DNA from: RDXT01 sp033765305
Lineage (GTDB): Bacteria; Bacteroidota; Bacteroidia; J057
Reading direction: 5' to 3'
NCBI GenBank assembly: GCA_033765305.1
Contig: JANRID010000058.1
Span: 124,001-188,000 of the forward strand
Length of the DNA: 64,000 nucleotides
The notes beneath the pieces were generated by a model. It worked only from the letters and a program-made list of their open reading frames with translations, searched no databases and was not told the origin of the DNA. Positions within the stretch are counted from its first letter, which is position 1; every line of letters begins with the position of its first letter. A program made the position numbers and the translations under genes. This document shows positions 45,218 to 54,665 of the stretch, piece after piece.

Positions 45218-45538
45218 ATGATCACCTTGACCGAAGCTGCGGCCTCCCAGATCCGCGAACTCAGCCAGGCAGACGGCCGCGACGGTGCCGGACTCCGGTT
45301 GTCCGTGGATGATGGGGGCTGCTCGGGCAGGCAATACGTTCTCGCCATCGGCCCCGCCCTGGAAAACGACCTTACTTTCACCCTCAATGGGGCTTCACTC
45401 TTCCTTGATCCCGCATGCAGCTCTTATGTCGAAGGTTCCGAGATTGACTATGAAGATGGTCTGACCAACGCCGGATTCCGCATCCGCAATCCCCGGGCCA
45501 AACAGACCTGCGGCTGTGGAACTTCTTTCGAAGCCTGA
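45218..45538 (+). CDS. IscA/ErpA-like iron-sulfur insertion protein
   Basis: This 106-residue A-type carrier protein holds or transfers Fe-S clusters to apo-proteins. The fold signature is LRLSVDDGGCSGRQYVL with the first conserved cysteine, VEGSEIDYEDGLTNAGFRIRNP, and the terminal TCGCGTSFE with the two other cysteines. The length is standard. No other isc or suf gene is adjacent. It is transcribed away from the GYF_2 gene across 109 bases. Complex I in the same region is one obvious consumer of Fe-S clusters. Confidence 0.9.
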   Translation: MITLTEAAASQIRELSQADGRDGAGLRLSVDDGGCSGRQYVLAIGPALENDLTFTLNGASLFLDPACSSYVEGSEIDYEDGLTNAGFRIRNPRAKQTCGCGTSFEA

Positions 45539-45594
45539 TCCCGCTCCCCGGATCGCCTTGCCTTGGCCTTTCCAGCCCTTTAAAAAAACGATCC

Positions 45595-47415
45595 GTGGCC
45601 AGCTTCCCTTTCTTCCGTGCTGCCAGGGTGGCATCCCCCTCCGTCGTTCCTGCCCTCCTGCCGCTTTGGACCCTCGCCGTCTCCCTGGCCCTCCTCTCGT
45701 CTTGCGCTCCGGCCCGCAAACTCGAGCGTCCCCGCCATCCCCTCCCCGCCGGGGTCGACGTCATGACGCAGCCTCCGGGCAAACCCGGCGGCCTATTTGT
45801 CACCACCAACAGCGGTGAACCCCAGAGCTTCAACCCCTTGGTCATCGAGGATGCCGATTCCGGGGAAATCGCCGACCTCTTCCTGGACTCGCTTTTCAAA
45901 ATCGACCCGGTCACCCAGGACATCGTCCCCGGCCTGGCCCTGTCCTGGAAGTTCTCCCCAGACAAAAAACAACTCGAAGTCAACCTGCGCGAGGGCCTGA
46001 AATGGAGCGACGGCGAGCCCCTCACCGCAGACGACGTCCTTTTCACCTTCCGCTGCATCTTCGACCCCCGCAGCCCGAACCGTTACGCCAGCCAATTCAC
46101 CATCGCGGGCAAGCCCCTGATGTTTGAAAAAACCGGCCCGCTCCAGGTCCGCTTCACGACTCCCGGCCTCTACTCTCCCCTGCTCAATGACCTGGCCTCC
46201 GTCGCCATCCTCCCCGAGCACGCACTTGGCAAGGCCGCCGCGGAGGGCAACCTTCAGAAAACCTGGACGATCGAAACCGGAATCAAATCGCCGGAAAAGC
46301 TCATCGCCAGCGGGCCTTTCCGGGTTTTTTCCTACCAGCCGGGCGACCGTCTGTTGCTCGAACCCAACCCGCATTACTGGCGGGCCGATCGCAACGGTCA
46401 GCGCCTGCCTTACATCGACCTTTACGTGGTCAAATTCGTCAAGGACCAGAACGCGGAACTCGTCCACTTTGCCACCGGCCAGACCGATTTCTCGCCCATC
46501 CCCGCCCCTGACACCGAGTGGGTCCGGCGTGGCGAAGCCCTGCATGGCTACCGCATCTACGACCGAGGCCCTTCCACCAGCATCAGCTTCATCTGGTTCA
46601 ACCTTCACCCCGGCAAGGACCCGAAAGGCAAACCCCACGTCGAACCCTACAAACTGCGCTGGTTCCAGGATCGCCGTTTCCGCCAGGCTGTTTCCTTCGG
46701 CTTCAACCGCCAGGGCCTGATCGACGGCGTTTTCTTCGGCCGCGCCTCCAAGCTCCACAGCATCATCAGCGAGGGCAACATCAAGTGGCACCATCCGGGT
46801 GTGCCGCATTTTGACTACGATCCCGACCGCGCCCGCGCCCTCCTGGCCGAGGCCGGGTTCCGCACCCGTCCCGGCGGCCTGCTGGAGGATGCCGAAGGCC
46901 ATCCGGTGGACTTCGAGATCCTCGCCCCCCAGGGCGGCCTGACCACGCCGCAGATCCTGACCAGCTTCACCCAGGATATGCGTGCCCTGGGGATCCAGGT
47001 CAAATTGTCCTACATCGATTTCGGCACCCTCATCGCCCGCACCGGCCAAACCTTCGACTACGAAGCCGGAATCATGGGCTTCACCGGCGGCGGCGATCCC
47101 TCCGGCGGCAAGGCCCTTTACCTCTCCTCCGGAAGGCTGCACCTCTGGCATCCCCAACAAAACTCTCCCGCTACGGAATGGGAGGCCCGGGTCGACGCCA
47201 TCATCGAGGAACAGGAGAAAACCTTCGATCCCCTTGCCCGCAAGCGACTCATCGACGAGATGCAGACGCTCATTGCCATGGAACGTCCGCTCATCTTCCT
47301 GGTCACGCCCAATGCCTTCGTCGGACTCAAGACCCGTTGGAAGAACACCCTCCAGGACACACGCGGCCGGCTGGTGGTCAAGATCGACGAAATCTGGGAG
47401 GATTCGCCGCCATGA
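45595..47415 (+). CDS. Peptide/nickel-type ABC transporter substrate-binding lipoprotein
   Basis: This protein of about 606 residues belongs to the SBP_bac_5 (DppA/OppA) family. It begins at a GTG (45595) and has a signal sequence with the lipobox LLSSC, so it is lipid-anchored outside the inner membrane. Typical motifs are DLFLDSLFKIDPVTQDIVPGLALSW, LREGLKWSDGEPLTADDVLFTF, ASGPFRVFSYQPGDRLLLEPNP and FRQAVSFGFNRQGLIDGVFFG. It should bind peptides or a similar oligomer and deliver them to the fused permease encoded next. Its stop overlaps that permease's ATG (ATGA). Confidence 0.92.
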   Translation: MASFPFFRAARVASPSVVPALLPLWTLAVSLALLSSCAPARKLERPRHPLPAGVDVMTQPPGKPGGLFVTTNSGEPQSFNPLVIEDADSGEIADLFLDSLFKIDPVTQDIVPGLALSWKFSPDKKQLEVNLREGLKWSDGEPLTADDVLFTFRCIFDPRSPNRYASQFTIAGKPLMFEKTGPLQVRFTTPGLYSPLLNDLASVAILPEHALGKAAAEGNLQKTWTIETGIKSPEKLIASGPFRVFSYQPGDRLLLEPNPHYWRADRNGQRLPYIDLYVVKFVKDQNAELVHFATGQTDFSPIPAPDTEWVRRGEALHGYRIYDRGPSTSISFIWFNLHPGKDPKGKPHVEPYKLRWFQDRRFRQAVSFGFNRQGLIDGVFFGRASKLHSIISEGNIKWHHPGVPHFDYDPDRARALLAEAGFRTRPGGLLEDAEGHPVDFEILAPQGGLTTPQILTSFTQDMRALGIQVKLSYIDFGTLIARTGQTFDYEAGIMGFTGGGDPSGGKALYLSSGRLHLWHPQQNSPATEWEARVDAIIEEQEKTFDPLARKRLIDEMQTLIAMERPLIFLVTPNAFVGLKTRWKNTLQDTRGRLVVKIDEIWEDSPP

Positions 47416-49619
47416 CTGCCTACATCATCCGGCGCCTCTTCCTGATGGTGCCGATCGTGCTCGTCATCAGCTTCCTGGTCTTCGCCCTCATGACCCTGGC
47501 CCCGGGGGATTTCCTCGACACCGCCCGCGGTCAGCGGGACATTTCCGCCGACACGATCAAGTTGTTGGAAAAGCAATACGGTCTCGACCGTCCCTGGATC
47601 GAGCAGTACGGCCACTGGCTCACGCGCATACTCCGGGGCGATCTGGGCTATTCGTGGACCTACAAGGTACCCGTGGGCGAACTCATCGCCCAGCGCATCC
47701 CGGCCACAGTGACCCTGGCTTTGGCCGCCTTGGCCCTGTCCTGGATCATCGCCCTGCCCCTTGGCGTGCTGGCCGCCGTGCGCAAAGACAGCCTGTTCGA
47801 CCGTGTCACGGCCATCCTTTCCTATTCCGCCATCTCGCTGCCGGAATTCTTCCTGGCCCTGCTGGCGCTTTTCTTCGCCGCCTCCACCGGACTCTTTCCC
47901 GTCGGCGGACTTACTTCGATCACCTCGGAGTTCCTTCCGCCCCCCGCACGCGCGGCGGACTACCTCTGGCACATGACCCTTCCCACCCTCGTGCTCGGCC
48001 TGGGCGGGGTGGCCGGATCGCTCCGCATCATGCGCGCCAATTTCCTCGATTCCATTGTCGCCGATTTTGTCACCACCGCCCGGGCCAAGGGCCTGTCGGA
48101 GAACGTGATCATGTTCAAGCACGTCCTGCGCAACGCCATCAATCCCTTCATCACCTCGCTGGGATTCGCCTTCTCCGGCCTCCTCAGCGGGGCCCTCATG
48201 GTGGAAAACATTTTCAACTACCCCGGCCTGGGCCAGTTGACCTATCAGGCGTTCATCCGACAAGACCAGTTTCTCGTGCTGGCCTCGGTTGTCATCGGGG
48301 CATCGATGCTCATTGTCGGCAACCTGCTGGCCGATGTCCTCCTCGGTCTCTCCGACCCCCGCATCCGCCTTGAAGGCCGGACGGTTGTTTCCAACCGCCG
48401 CCCGACCGCCGCCTTCGCACTGGGGATCGTCGCCGTGTTCGGCCTATCCGCCGCACTGTCGTTTCTTCCCTGGTCGGACCCCGGTTTTTGGAAAACCCTC
48501 AAAACCACCGGCACGGCCGCGCTCGTCCTCGCGGCCGGCTTCGCGCTTTGGAGTGGATTTCCCGTCCTCCGTCGTATCCTGCCCGCGCTTCTCCGGAGGC
48601 CGGTCGGGGCCGCGGTGTCCGCTGTCCTGGCCTTGTTCTACGGGCTCATGCTCCTGGCTCCGGCGCTCTCGCCCTACCGGCCGCAGGACCAGAGTCTCGG
48701 CCACACCTTCCACCCCCCATCCTCGTACGTTTGGAAGAACGGCGGTCTGCATTTGCAACTCATGCGCAACGAGGACCCCACCGTGGCCCGTTATGTCCCG
48801 GAACCCGGCAAAACCACCCCCATCCGCTGGTTCGCCCGGGGGACTCCCTATCAACTGTTTGGAATGATACCATCCGACCGCCACTTGTTCCTGGTCGACG
48901 CACCCCACCGGATCTACCTCCTTGGCAGCGACTCCACCGGACGGGATGTCTGGACCCGCCTCCTGTATGGCTCCCGCGTCTCCCTCACCCTCGGCCTGAT
49001 CGGCGTCACCGTCACCATGACGCTGGGTTTCCTGGTCGGCGGCCTCGCCGGCTACCTCGGCGGCACCTTCGACAACGTCGCCATGCGCGTGGTCGAGATC
49101 CTCATGTCCATCCCCGGCCTCTACCTCCTCATCGCCCTCCGCTCCGCCCTGGCCCAGCACTTCGACTCCGACGAGATCTTCGTGCTCATTGTGGTCATCC
49201 TCAGCTTCATCGGTTGGACCGGCACCGCCAGGGTGATCCGCGGACTGACCCTTTCCCTGCGCCAGCGCCCCTATGTTCTGGCCGCCGAGGCCATGGGCCA
49301 GTCCCGTATCGCCATCCTCACCCGCCATATTCTCCCCAACCTCGCCAGCTACCTCATCATCAGCGCCACCCTCAGCATCCCCGCCTACATCCTCGGCGAG
49401 GCCGCCCTCAGCTTCCTCGGCCTGGGCATCGCCGAACCCTCCGCATCCTGGGGCCTCATGCTTTCACAGGCGCAGGAAATCAAGGTCCTGATGCTGCAAT
49501 TTGTCTGGCTCCTCGCCCCCGGGGCCGCCATCTTCATCGTCGTCCTGGCCTTCAATCTCCTCGGGGATGAACTCCGCGACATCATCGACCCGAAATTCCG
49601 CCTGGGAGGGCGAGCATGA
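47412..49619 (+). CDS. Fused peptide-ABC permease (DppB-like plus DppC-like halves)
   Basis: This 735-residue protein joins two permeases that are separate in most bacteria. Residues 1-330 are DppB-like (MTAYIIRRLFLMVPIVLVIS at the start, TARAKGLSENVIMFKHVLRNAINPF as the ATPase-contact EAA loop). Residues 440-735 are DppC-like (LGSDSTGRDVWTRLLYGSRVSLTLG, AAEAMGQSRIAILTRHILPN as the second EAA loop, GEAALSFLGLGI). A linker with three extra hydrophobic segments (about 335-430) joins them. The frame is continuous with no sign of sequencing error. It overlaps the gene before and the gene after by four bases each, so the transporter is made as one unit. Confidence 0.92.
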   Translation: MTAYIIRRLFLMVPIVLVISFLVFALMTLAPGDFLDTARGQRDISADTIKLLEKQYGLDRPWIEQYGHWLTRILRGDLGYSWTYKVPVGELIAQRIPATVTLALAALALSWIIALPLGVLAAVRKDSLFDRVTAILSYSAISLPEFFLALLALFFAASTGLFPVGGLTSITSEFLPPPARAADYLWHMTLPTLVLGLGGVAGSLRIMRANFLDSIVADFVTTARAKGLSENVIMFKHVLRNAINPFITSLGFAFSGLLSGALMVENIFNYPGLGQLTYQAFIRQDQFLVLASVVIGASMLIVGNLLADVLLGLSDPRIRLEGRTVVSNRRPTAAFALGIVAVFGLSAALSFLPWSDPGFWKTLKTTGTAALVLAAGFALWSGFPVLRRILPALLRRPVGAAVSAVLALFYGLMLLAPALSPYRPQDQSLGHTFHPPSSYVWKNGGLHLQLMRNEDPTVARYVPEPGKTTPIRWFARGTPYQLFGMIPSDRHLFLVDAPHRIYLLGSDSTGRDVWTRLLYGSRVSLTLGLIGVTVTMTLGFLVGGLAGYLGGTFDNVAMRVVEILMSIPGLYLLIALRSALAQHFDSDEIFVLIVVILSFIGWTGTARVIRGLTLSLRQRPYVLAAEAMGQSRIAILTRHILPNLASYLIISATLSIPAYILGEAALSFLGLGIAEPSASWGLMLSQAQEIKVLMLQFVWLLAPGAAIFIVVLAFNLLGDELRDIIDPKFRLGGRA

Positions 49620-50458
49620 GCACGGAACCCCTGATCGACGTACGCCAGCTCACCATTGAATTCGCCGGCGCTGGAAGCAACCAGCGGGCCGTGGACGGGA
49701 TATCGTTCACCATCGGCAGGGGTGAAACCGTGGCCGTGGTCGGCGAAAGCGGCAGCGGCAAGAGTGTCACCGCCCTTTCCCTCACCAAACTTCTGCCCCC
49801 CCCACCCGCCTGCCGGGTCACGGGTTCAATCCGTTTTGACGGAAAAGACCTCGCCGCCCTTTCAACCGCCGACTTACGCGCGTACCGGGGTGGTCGGATC
49901 GCCTACATCTTCCAAGAACCCTCCACCTCGCTCAATCCGGTCTTCAGCGTGCGCTCGCAGATCGGCGAAGCCATCGCCCTCCACCGCCCCGAGATCAAGG
50001 ACCGCGATGCCGAAATTGTCCGCGTCCTCGACCTTGTGGGCATCCGCGATGCCGGGAAGCGGATGTTTGACTTTCCCCACCAGTTGTCGGGAGGCATGCA
50101 ACAGCGGGTCATGATCGCCATGGCCCTGGCCTGCCACCCCGATCTCCTGGTGGCCGATGAGCCGACCACCGCCCTGGACGTCACCATCCAGAAACAAATC
50201 ATCGACCTCCTCCGTTCTTTGAAGCAGCAACTGGGCATGTCCATTTTCATGATCACCCACAACTTCGGCATCGTCCATGGCTTCGCCGACCGCGTGCTCG
50301 TCATGTTCCGCGGCAAGATCGTGGAGGAAGGCCCGACCGAGGAAGTGCTGCGCAATCCCCGGCATCCCTACACCCGGGCCCTGATCGACTGCATACCCAA
50401 ACCCGGTCAGAAGCGCCACCGCCTCACCACCATCGACCACGCCAAACTTTCCCTCTGA
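49616..50458 (+). CDS. Peptide ABC transporter ATPase, DppD-like
   Basis: This 280-residue ABC ATPase has Walker A GESGSGKS, Q-loop YIFQEPSTSLNPVF, signature LSGGMQQR, Walker B LLVADEP and switch histidine ITHNF. The C-terminus (VLRNPRHPYTRALIDCIPKPG) carries the oligopeptide/dipeptide-transporter extension, although the cysteine cluster of some DppD proteins is not obvious. It couples ATP hydrolysis to the fused permease. It overlaps the permease gene by four bases. Confidence 0.93.
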   Translation: MSTEPLIDVRQLTIEFAGAGSNQRAVDGISFTIGRGETVAVVGESGSGKSVTALSLTKLLPPPPACRVTGSIRFDGKDLAALSTADLRAYRGGRIAYIFQEPSTSLNPVFSVRSQIGEAIALHRPEIKDRDAEIVRVLDLVGIRDAGKRMFDFPHQLSGGMQQRVMIAMALACHPDLLVADEPTTALDVTIQKQIIDLLRSLKQQLGMSIFMITHNFGIVHGFADRVLVMFRGKIVEEGPTEEVLRNPRHPYTRALIDCIPKPGQKRHRLTTIDHAKLSL

Positions 50459-50464
50459 TCCGCC

Positions 50465-51262
50465 ATGAGCACCAGCACTCCGCTTCTTTCCGTCGACAAC
50501 CTTGAAGTACATTTCCCTGTGCGCAGCGGCATCCTCCAGCGTGTGACCGGGCAGATCAAGGCGGTTGACGGCGTATCGTTCGACATCCCGGCCGGTTCGG
50601 CCGTGGGACTCGTCGGCGAGAGTGGCAGCGGCAAGTCCACCACCGGCAAAGCCATCATCCGGCTGGTCGAGCCGACCCGGGGCAGCATCCATTTTCTGGG
50701 AAAGCCCATCCATGGCCTGGACCGCCAGGCCTTCATGCCTTTCCGGAAGAAAATCCAGATGATCTTCCAAGATCCTTATAATTCCCTCAATCCACGCATG
50801 ACCGTGGCCGCCATCCTGGCCGAACCCCTGGAAATCCATTTTCCCAAACTCCGTCCTGCCGGACGCCGGGACCGCTCCGTCGAACTCCTCGGACTGGTCG
50901 GATTGGAATCCGCCCACCTCGACCGCTATCCGCACGAATTCAGCGGCGGACAACGCCAGCGCATCGGCATTGCCCGGGCCCTCGCCGTCGAACCCGAACT
51001 GCTCATCTGTGACGAGCCCGTCAGTGCCCTCGACGTCTCGGTCCAAGCCCAGATCGTGAATCTCCTGCAAGACCTCCAGGAACGCCTCAAGCTGACCTAC
51101 CTCTTTATCTCCCACGACCTGGCGGTGGTTGAACATTTCTGCGACCGTGTCCTCGTCATGAACCAGGGCCGGATCGTCGAGGCGGGGGAAACCTCCGTGG
51201 TCCTGCGCCAGCCCGCCCACGAATACACCCGCCGCCTGCTCGAGGCCGTGCCGGTTTTTTGA
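50465..51262 (+). CDS. Peptide ABC transporter ATPase, DppF-like
   Basis: This 265-residue second ABC ATPase of the transporter has Walker A GESGSGKST, Q-loop MIFQDPYNSLNPRMTV, signature FSGGQRQR, Walker B LLICDEPVSALDVSVQAQI and switch ISHDL. It is the DppF-type partner that would dimerise with the DppD-like ATPase under the fused permease. It starts six bases after the previous stop. The operon is binding protein, B-C permease, D and F, all on one transcript. Confidence 0.93.
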   Translation: MSTSTPLLSVDNLEVHFPVRSGILQRVTGQIKAVDGVSFDIPAGSAVGLVGESGSGKSTTGKAIIRLVEPTRGSIHFLGKPIHGLDRQAFMPFRKKIQMIFQDPYNSLNPRMTVAAILAEPLEIHFPKLRPAGRRDRSVELLGLVGLESAHLDRYPHEFSGGQRQRIGIARALAVEPELLICDEPVSALDVSVQAQIVNLLQDLQERLKLTYLFISHDLAVVEHFCDRVLVMNQGRIVEAGETSVVLRQPAHEYTRRLLEAVPVF

Positions 51263-51357
51263 GACAAACCCTTCACCGGTGTGCGAGATGGGCAGGTTAT
51301 TGCTTGTGCCACCGTCCTCCGGCGTATTAGATAGCCTGTCTGCGGACGCCGCGCATC

Positions 51358-53340
51358 ATGAATCCTGCCAGTGCCCCCCCGTGTCAGATCCTGCTGGCTT
51401 ATCCCGACAGCCGAATCAGCGACTACCTGCGTGAATTGCTGGCCTCGGGCGGATACCCCTTCCAGACCTGGGAGGCCAGGGACCTGAACCAGCTCTACGA
51501 ATTGGCCGCGGGTTTGGACAACGAGGCTAACACGCTGCTTTTCACCGACTTGATCTGGGACGGCAGCCATTGCGGCGAAGTCCTGCTCAGTCTCTCGATG
51601 AGTTACAAAAACCTGGCTGTGGCCATTGTCAGCCAGCACGAATTGGCCTCCATCCTCCCGCCTTTCTATCCCCTGCCCGCCATCCAGGGCTTCGAGGACG
51701 CCGCCGCCATCCTGAAACTGACCGGCTCCCTCTTCGAGGATCTGCGCGGCCAGTCGGTCGGTGCCTACCAATTGCAGGCCTTCCGTGGCCAGGCCCACCT
51801 GGCCCGTTCCTACGCTGCCTACCAACCCGCTATCCGCCGCGAAGTCTTCCTGAATCTGCAGTCCACCAACGCCTCCGCGGAGGAACGGGCCCTTTTCCGC
51901 CAGCTCGGCCGCGCCCAGGCCGGCAACATCCATCCCAACATCTATTCGATCTATGAGGAAGGCGAACACCAGGGCCGCTTCTTCCTGACCCAGGAACCGG
52001 TCAACTCCCCCACCCTTTTCCAGCTCAGCCTCCAAGATTTCACCTTTGACACCCGTCTGATGGCCCGCGTGCTGCACACCGCCTGCGTCACCCTGGGCCA
52101 CCTGCACAAGAACCGCATCGCCCACCCCCTGATCGCTTCGGCCCACATCACACTGTCCGGCGAAGGCGTGATCAAGATGGTCAACACCGCCCTGCCGCCC
52201 GGCAATCCCATGCCATCCGAAGCGGATGATTTGGCCGCCCTCGCCCGGGCCCTCGCGCCCTTCATGCCTCCCGACGAACCCGAGGAATCCGCGCTCCGCA
52301 CGTTGCTGGCCCAGTTGCAGAATGGAGAGGCCAATCTCACTGCCGCACTGGCCCAATCCCAGTCCATCGACCTCGCCCTGGCTCCGGAGAAGTTTGTTCC
52401 CCAGCGCCAGGAAACCATCAAAGCCCAGGCCGAGGTGCAGAAGGCACGTAAAACATCAACTTACGCACTCTACGGCTTCTCGGCCGGTCTCACCTGCCTG
52501 ACCCTCTTCATCATCTGGCGTGTCCTCTTCGGCGTCGTCCTCGAAGAACCCGCCATTGATTTCCAGGGCCAACTCCGCATCCCCGCAGGTTCCATCACCG
52601 GGGCCGGTGGCCGCACGATTGAAGTGAAGGAATTCTATATCGATGAGTTCGAGGTCACCCTTGGCCAGTATGAAAAGTTCGTCCTGGCCACCAAGGGCCA
52701 GGACATCCGGGGGCTCCTCCCCCCTGGTTGGACCGTCACCAAGGAAACCTTCGAGCCCGACGACTGGAGGGGCATCCTCAAATCCATCAAAAACCGCACC
52801 TTCTACGAACGTGTCGGCGAGCGCCTGACGCGCAACCACCCCGTCTTCAACATCGACTACGCCGATGCCTACGCCTTTGCCAAGTGGTCCGGCAAACGCC
52901 TGCCCACCGAGGCCGAGTGGGTCCGGGCCTCATCCGGCAACGGCAACTTCCGTTTTCCCTGGGGCGAGGAGGTGGAACAGAAGTTCACCAATACCGGAGT
53001 GGACATGAACGGCAACAAGGCCAAACAAATCAGCCCCGCCGGTGTGGACGGATTCCGTGGCCCCAGCCGGGTCAACGAATTCAAGAAGGACATCCGCGAT
53101 GTGAGTCCGTTCGGCGTGCGCTACATGGCCGGCAATGTCAGCGAATGGGTTGAAACCACCCCGGAAATTTCCAACAACACGAAAGCCGGCATGGCTTACG
53201 TTCGCGGAGGAAACTTCGGCACTTCCGCCCTTGTCCCCAACTCCATCCGTGTGCCCCAGAACCCCGAGGTCCGCCAAGCCTACCTCGGTCTGCGCTGCGC
53301 CAGTGACCAGCCGGTTGGCAAAGTCCTCAATCCCCCATGA
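51358..53340 (+). CDS. Receiver-like/pseudokinase/TM/FGE-like fusion protein
   Basis: This 660-residue protein has an unusual architecture. Residues 9-130 look like a degenerate receiver (ILLAYPDSRISDYLRELLASG, LLFTDLIWDG with D64). Residues 135-335 follow the outline of a protein kinase but lack the catalytic Asp (KNRIAHPLIASAHI where HRDxKxxN is expected), have no DFG, and have Arg in place of the VAIK lysine. One membrane helix lies at 370-395. Residues 400-655 are a formylglycine-generating-enzyme-like domain (EFEVTLGQYEKF, GKRLPTEAEWVRA, GNVSEWV, YVRGGNFG, LGLRC) without the paired catalytic cysteines. It is probably a membrane sensor or scaffold. The stop overlaps the birA start by four bases. 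Confidence 0.8.
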   Translation: MNPASAPPCQILLAYPDSRISDYLRELLASGGYPFQTWEARDLNQLYELAAGLDNEANTLLFTDLIWDGSHCGEVLLSLSMSYKNLAVAIVSQHELASILPPFYPLPAIQGFEDAAAILKLTGSLFEDLRGQSVGAYQLQAFRGQAHLARSYAAYQPAIRREVFLNLQSTNASAEERALFRQLGRAQAGNIHPNIYSIYEEGEHQGRFFLTQEPVNSPTLFQLSLQDFTFDTRLMARVLHTACVTLGHLHKNRIAHPLIASAHITLSGEGVIKMVNTALPPGNPMPSEADDLAALARALAPFMPPDEPEESALRTLLAQLQNGEANLTAALAQSQSIDLALAPEKFVPQRQETIKAQAEVQKARKTSTYALYGFSAGLTCLTLFIIWRVLFGVVLEEPAIDFQGQLRIPAGSITGAGGRTIEVKEFYIDEFEVTLGQYEKFVLATKGQDIRGLLPPGWTVTKETFEPDDWRGILKSIKNRTFYERVGERLTRNHPVFNIDYADAYAFAKWSGKRLPTEAEWVRASSGNGNFRFPWGEEVEQKFTNTGVDMNGNKAKQISPAGVDGFRGPSRVNEFKKDIRDVSPFGVRYMAGNVSEWVETTPEISNNTKAGMAYVRGGNFGTSALVPNSIRVPQNPEVRQAYLGLRCASDQPVGKVLNPP

Positions 53341-54110
53341 ATGCGGACACCGTCCGGGAACGCCTGGCCGGGCTCCTCAATGGACACTCCTTCGGCCGGA
53401 ACCTGGAAATTTTGCAGGAAACCGGTTCCACCAACGACGAAGCCCTTGAGCGGGCCCGCACGGGCGCTCCACACGGTACGGTGATCCTGGCCCTTTCTCA
53501 AACCCGGGGCCGTGGCCGCATGGGCCGCGCCTGGTCTTCGCGACCGGGCGACAGCCTGACCTTTTCCATCGTCCTCCGTCCGGAAAGCCCCATGCGCGAG
53601 GCGGGCCGACTGACCCTCCACGCCGGTCTGGCGGCGCACCGGGCTCTCACGCGGGAAACCGCGCTTCCCTATCACATCAAATGGCCCAATGATATCCTGT
53701 GGGAGCGTTGCAAGGTGTGTGGCATCCTTGCCGAAAGTGTTTGCAGTGACAACCGTGCCGCCTGCGTGGTGATCGGAATCGGCTGTAACCTCAACCAGAC
53801 AGATACCGGCTTCCCCTTGGAATTGCGCGCCTCCGCCCGTTCACTCGCCCAGCTCACCGGAAGGACGTGGGAGATGGAACCCATCGCGGCCGCCATCCTG
53901 CGCGAACTCGCCCTCGTCATCGATCGTCCCTGGCCGGAGGTGCTGGCCGAATGGAAAACCCACTGCACCAGCATTGGAAAGCCCGTTCGCATTGCCACCG
54001 GTGGTGAAGTCATCCACGGTGTGCTGCTCGACATTGATGGCGATGGAGCTCTGCTGCTGGAAACGGATTCAGGGGCACGCCGGCGACTGGATTCGGCGGA
54101 AATCCTCTGA
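53337..54110 (+). CDS. birA: Biotin-[acetyl-CoA carboxylase] ligase (BirA, no HTH)
   Basis: This 257-residue catalytic protein activates biotin with ATP and attaches it to the carboxyl-carrier lysine. Motifs are LQETGSTNDEALERA, SQTRGRGRMGRAWSS (biotinyl-AMP loop), HIKWPNDILW (biotin lysine region) and VIGIGCNLNQ, with a C-terminal SH3-like part ending RRRLDSAEIL. No N-terminal helix-turn-helix is present, so it is a group I enzyme without repressor function. It is translationally coupled to the preceding FGE-like protein gene, which is a curious pairing. Confidence 0.93.
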   Translation: MNADTVRERLAGLLNGHSFGRNLEILQETGSTNDEALERARTGAPHGTVILALSQTRGRGRMGRAWSSRPGDSLTFSIVLRPESPMREAGRLTLHAGLAAHRALTRETALPYHIKWPNDILWERCKVCGILAESVCSDNRAACVVIGIGCNLNQTDTGFPLELRASARSLAQLTGRTWEMEPIAAAILRELALVIDRPWPEVLAEWKTHCTSIGKPVRIATGGEVIHGVLLDIDGDGALLLETDSGARRRLDSAEIL

Positions 54111-54131
54111 AACGAGATTTTGAAAAAGTCT

Positions 54132-54665
54132 TTAGTGCCGCGATTCCTCAAGCCGGGCCATCAGCCAAAGGAGGTCGGCCAAGCGGTTGAGATAGCGCAC
54201 GATCAAAGGACTGACTTCCATCCCGCCTTGTTCGCCCAATCGCACCACCGCGCGTTCGGCACGACGGCAGACCGTGCGGGCCACATCCAGGTGGGCCGCG
54301 GGCAGTGTCGCCCCGGGCGTCGCCCAGCCCTCGAACTTGACCGAGCGCGCTTCGATCAGCTCCACGGCACGGTCCACTTGCTCCAGCATCAGCGGTTCAA
54401 CTTTGGGGTAGGCCGAGGAACGGTAACGTGCCATGTCCTCAGGGGCCACCGCCAATTCTCCCATCAGAGCCACCAGGTTCTTTTGGATGCCGAGTAGGCA
54501 TTCCGCAGTTTCCGGCAGAACGGCTGATGCACGGACCACCCCAAGGCTGGCATTGAGTTCGTCCACGCTGCCATAGGCCTCCACCCGGGGATCGGCCTTG
54601 GACACTCTGCGGTTGAACATCAACCCAGTTGTCCCCTCATCCCCGCTGCGTGTCGCGATTGACAT
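54132..54665 (-). CDS. Cob(I)alamin adenosyltransferase, PduO type
   Basis: This 177-residue protein forms adenosylcobalamin from cob(I)alamin and ATP. The N-terminal ATP loop TRSGDEGTTGLMF, VEAYGSVDELNASLGVVRA, ARTVCRRAERAVVRL and IVRYLNRLADLLWLMAR are the PduO/MMAB signatures, and the length is typical. It implies cobalamin use in this organism. It converges with birA and is the first gene read leftward from a 311-base gap. Confidence 0.93.
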   Translation of the reverse strand: MSIATRSGDEGTTGLMFNRRVSKADPRVEAYGSVDELNASLGVVRASAVLPETAECLLGIQKNLVALMGELAVAPEDMARYRSSAYPKVEPLMLEQVDRAVELIEARSVKFEGWATPGATLPAAHLDVARTVCRRAERAVVRLGEQGGMEVSPLIVRYLNRLADLLWLMARLEESRH

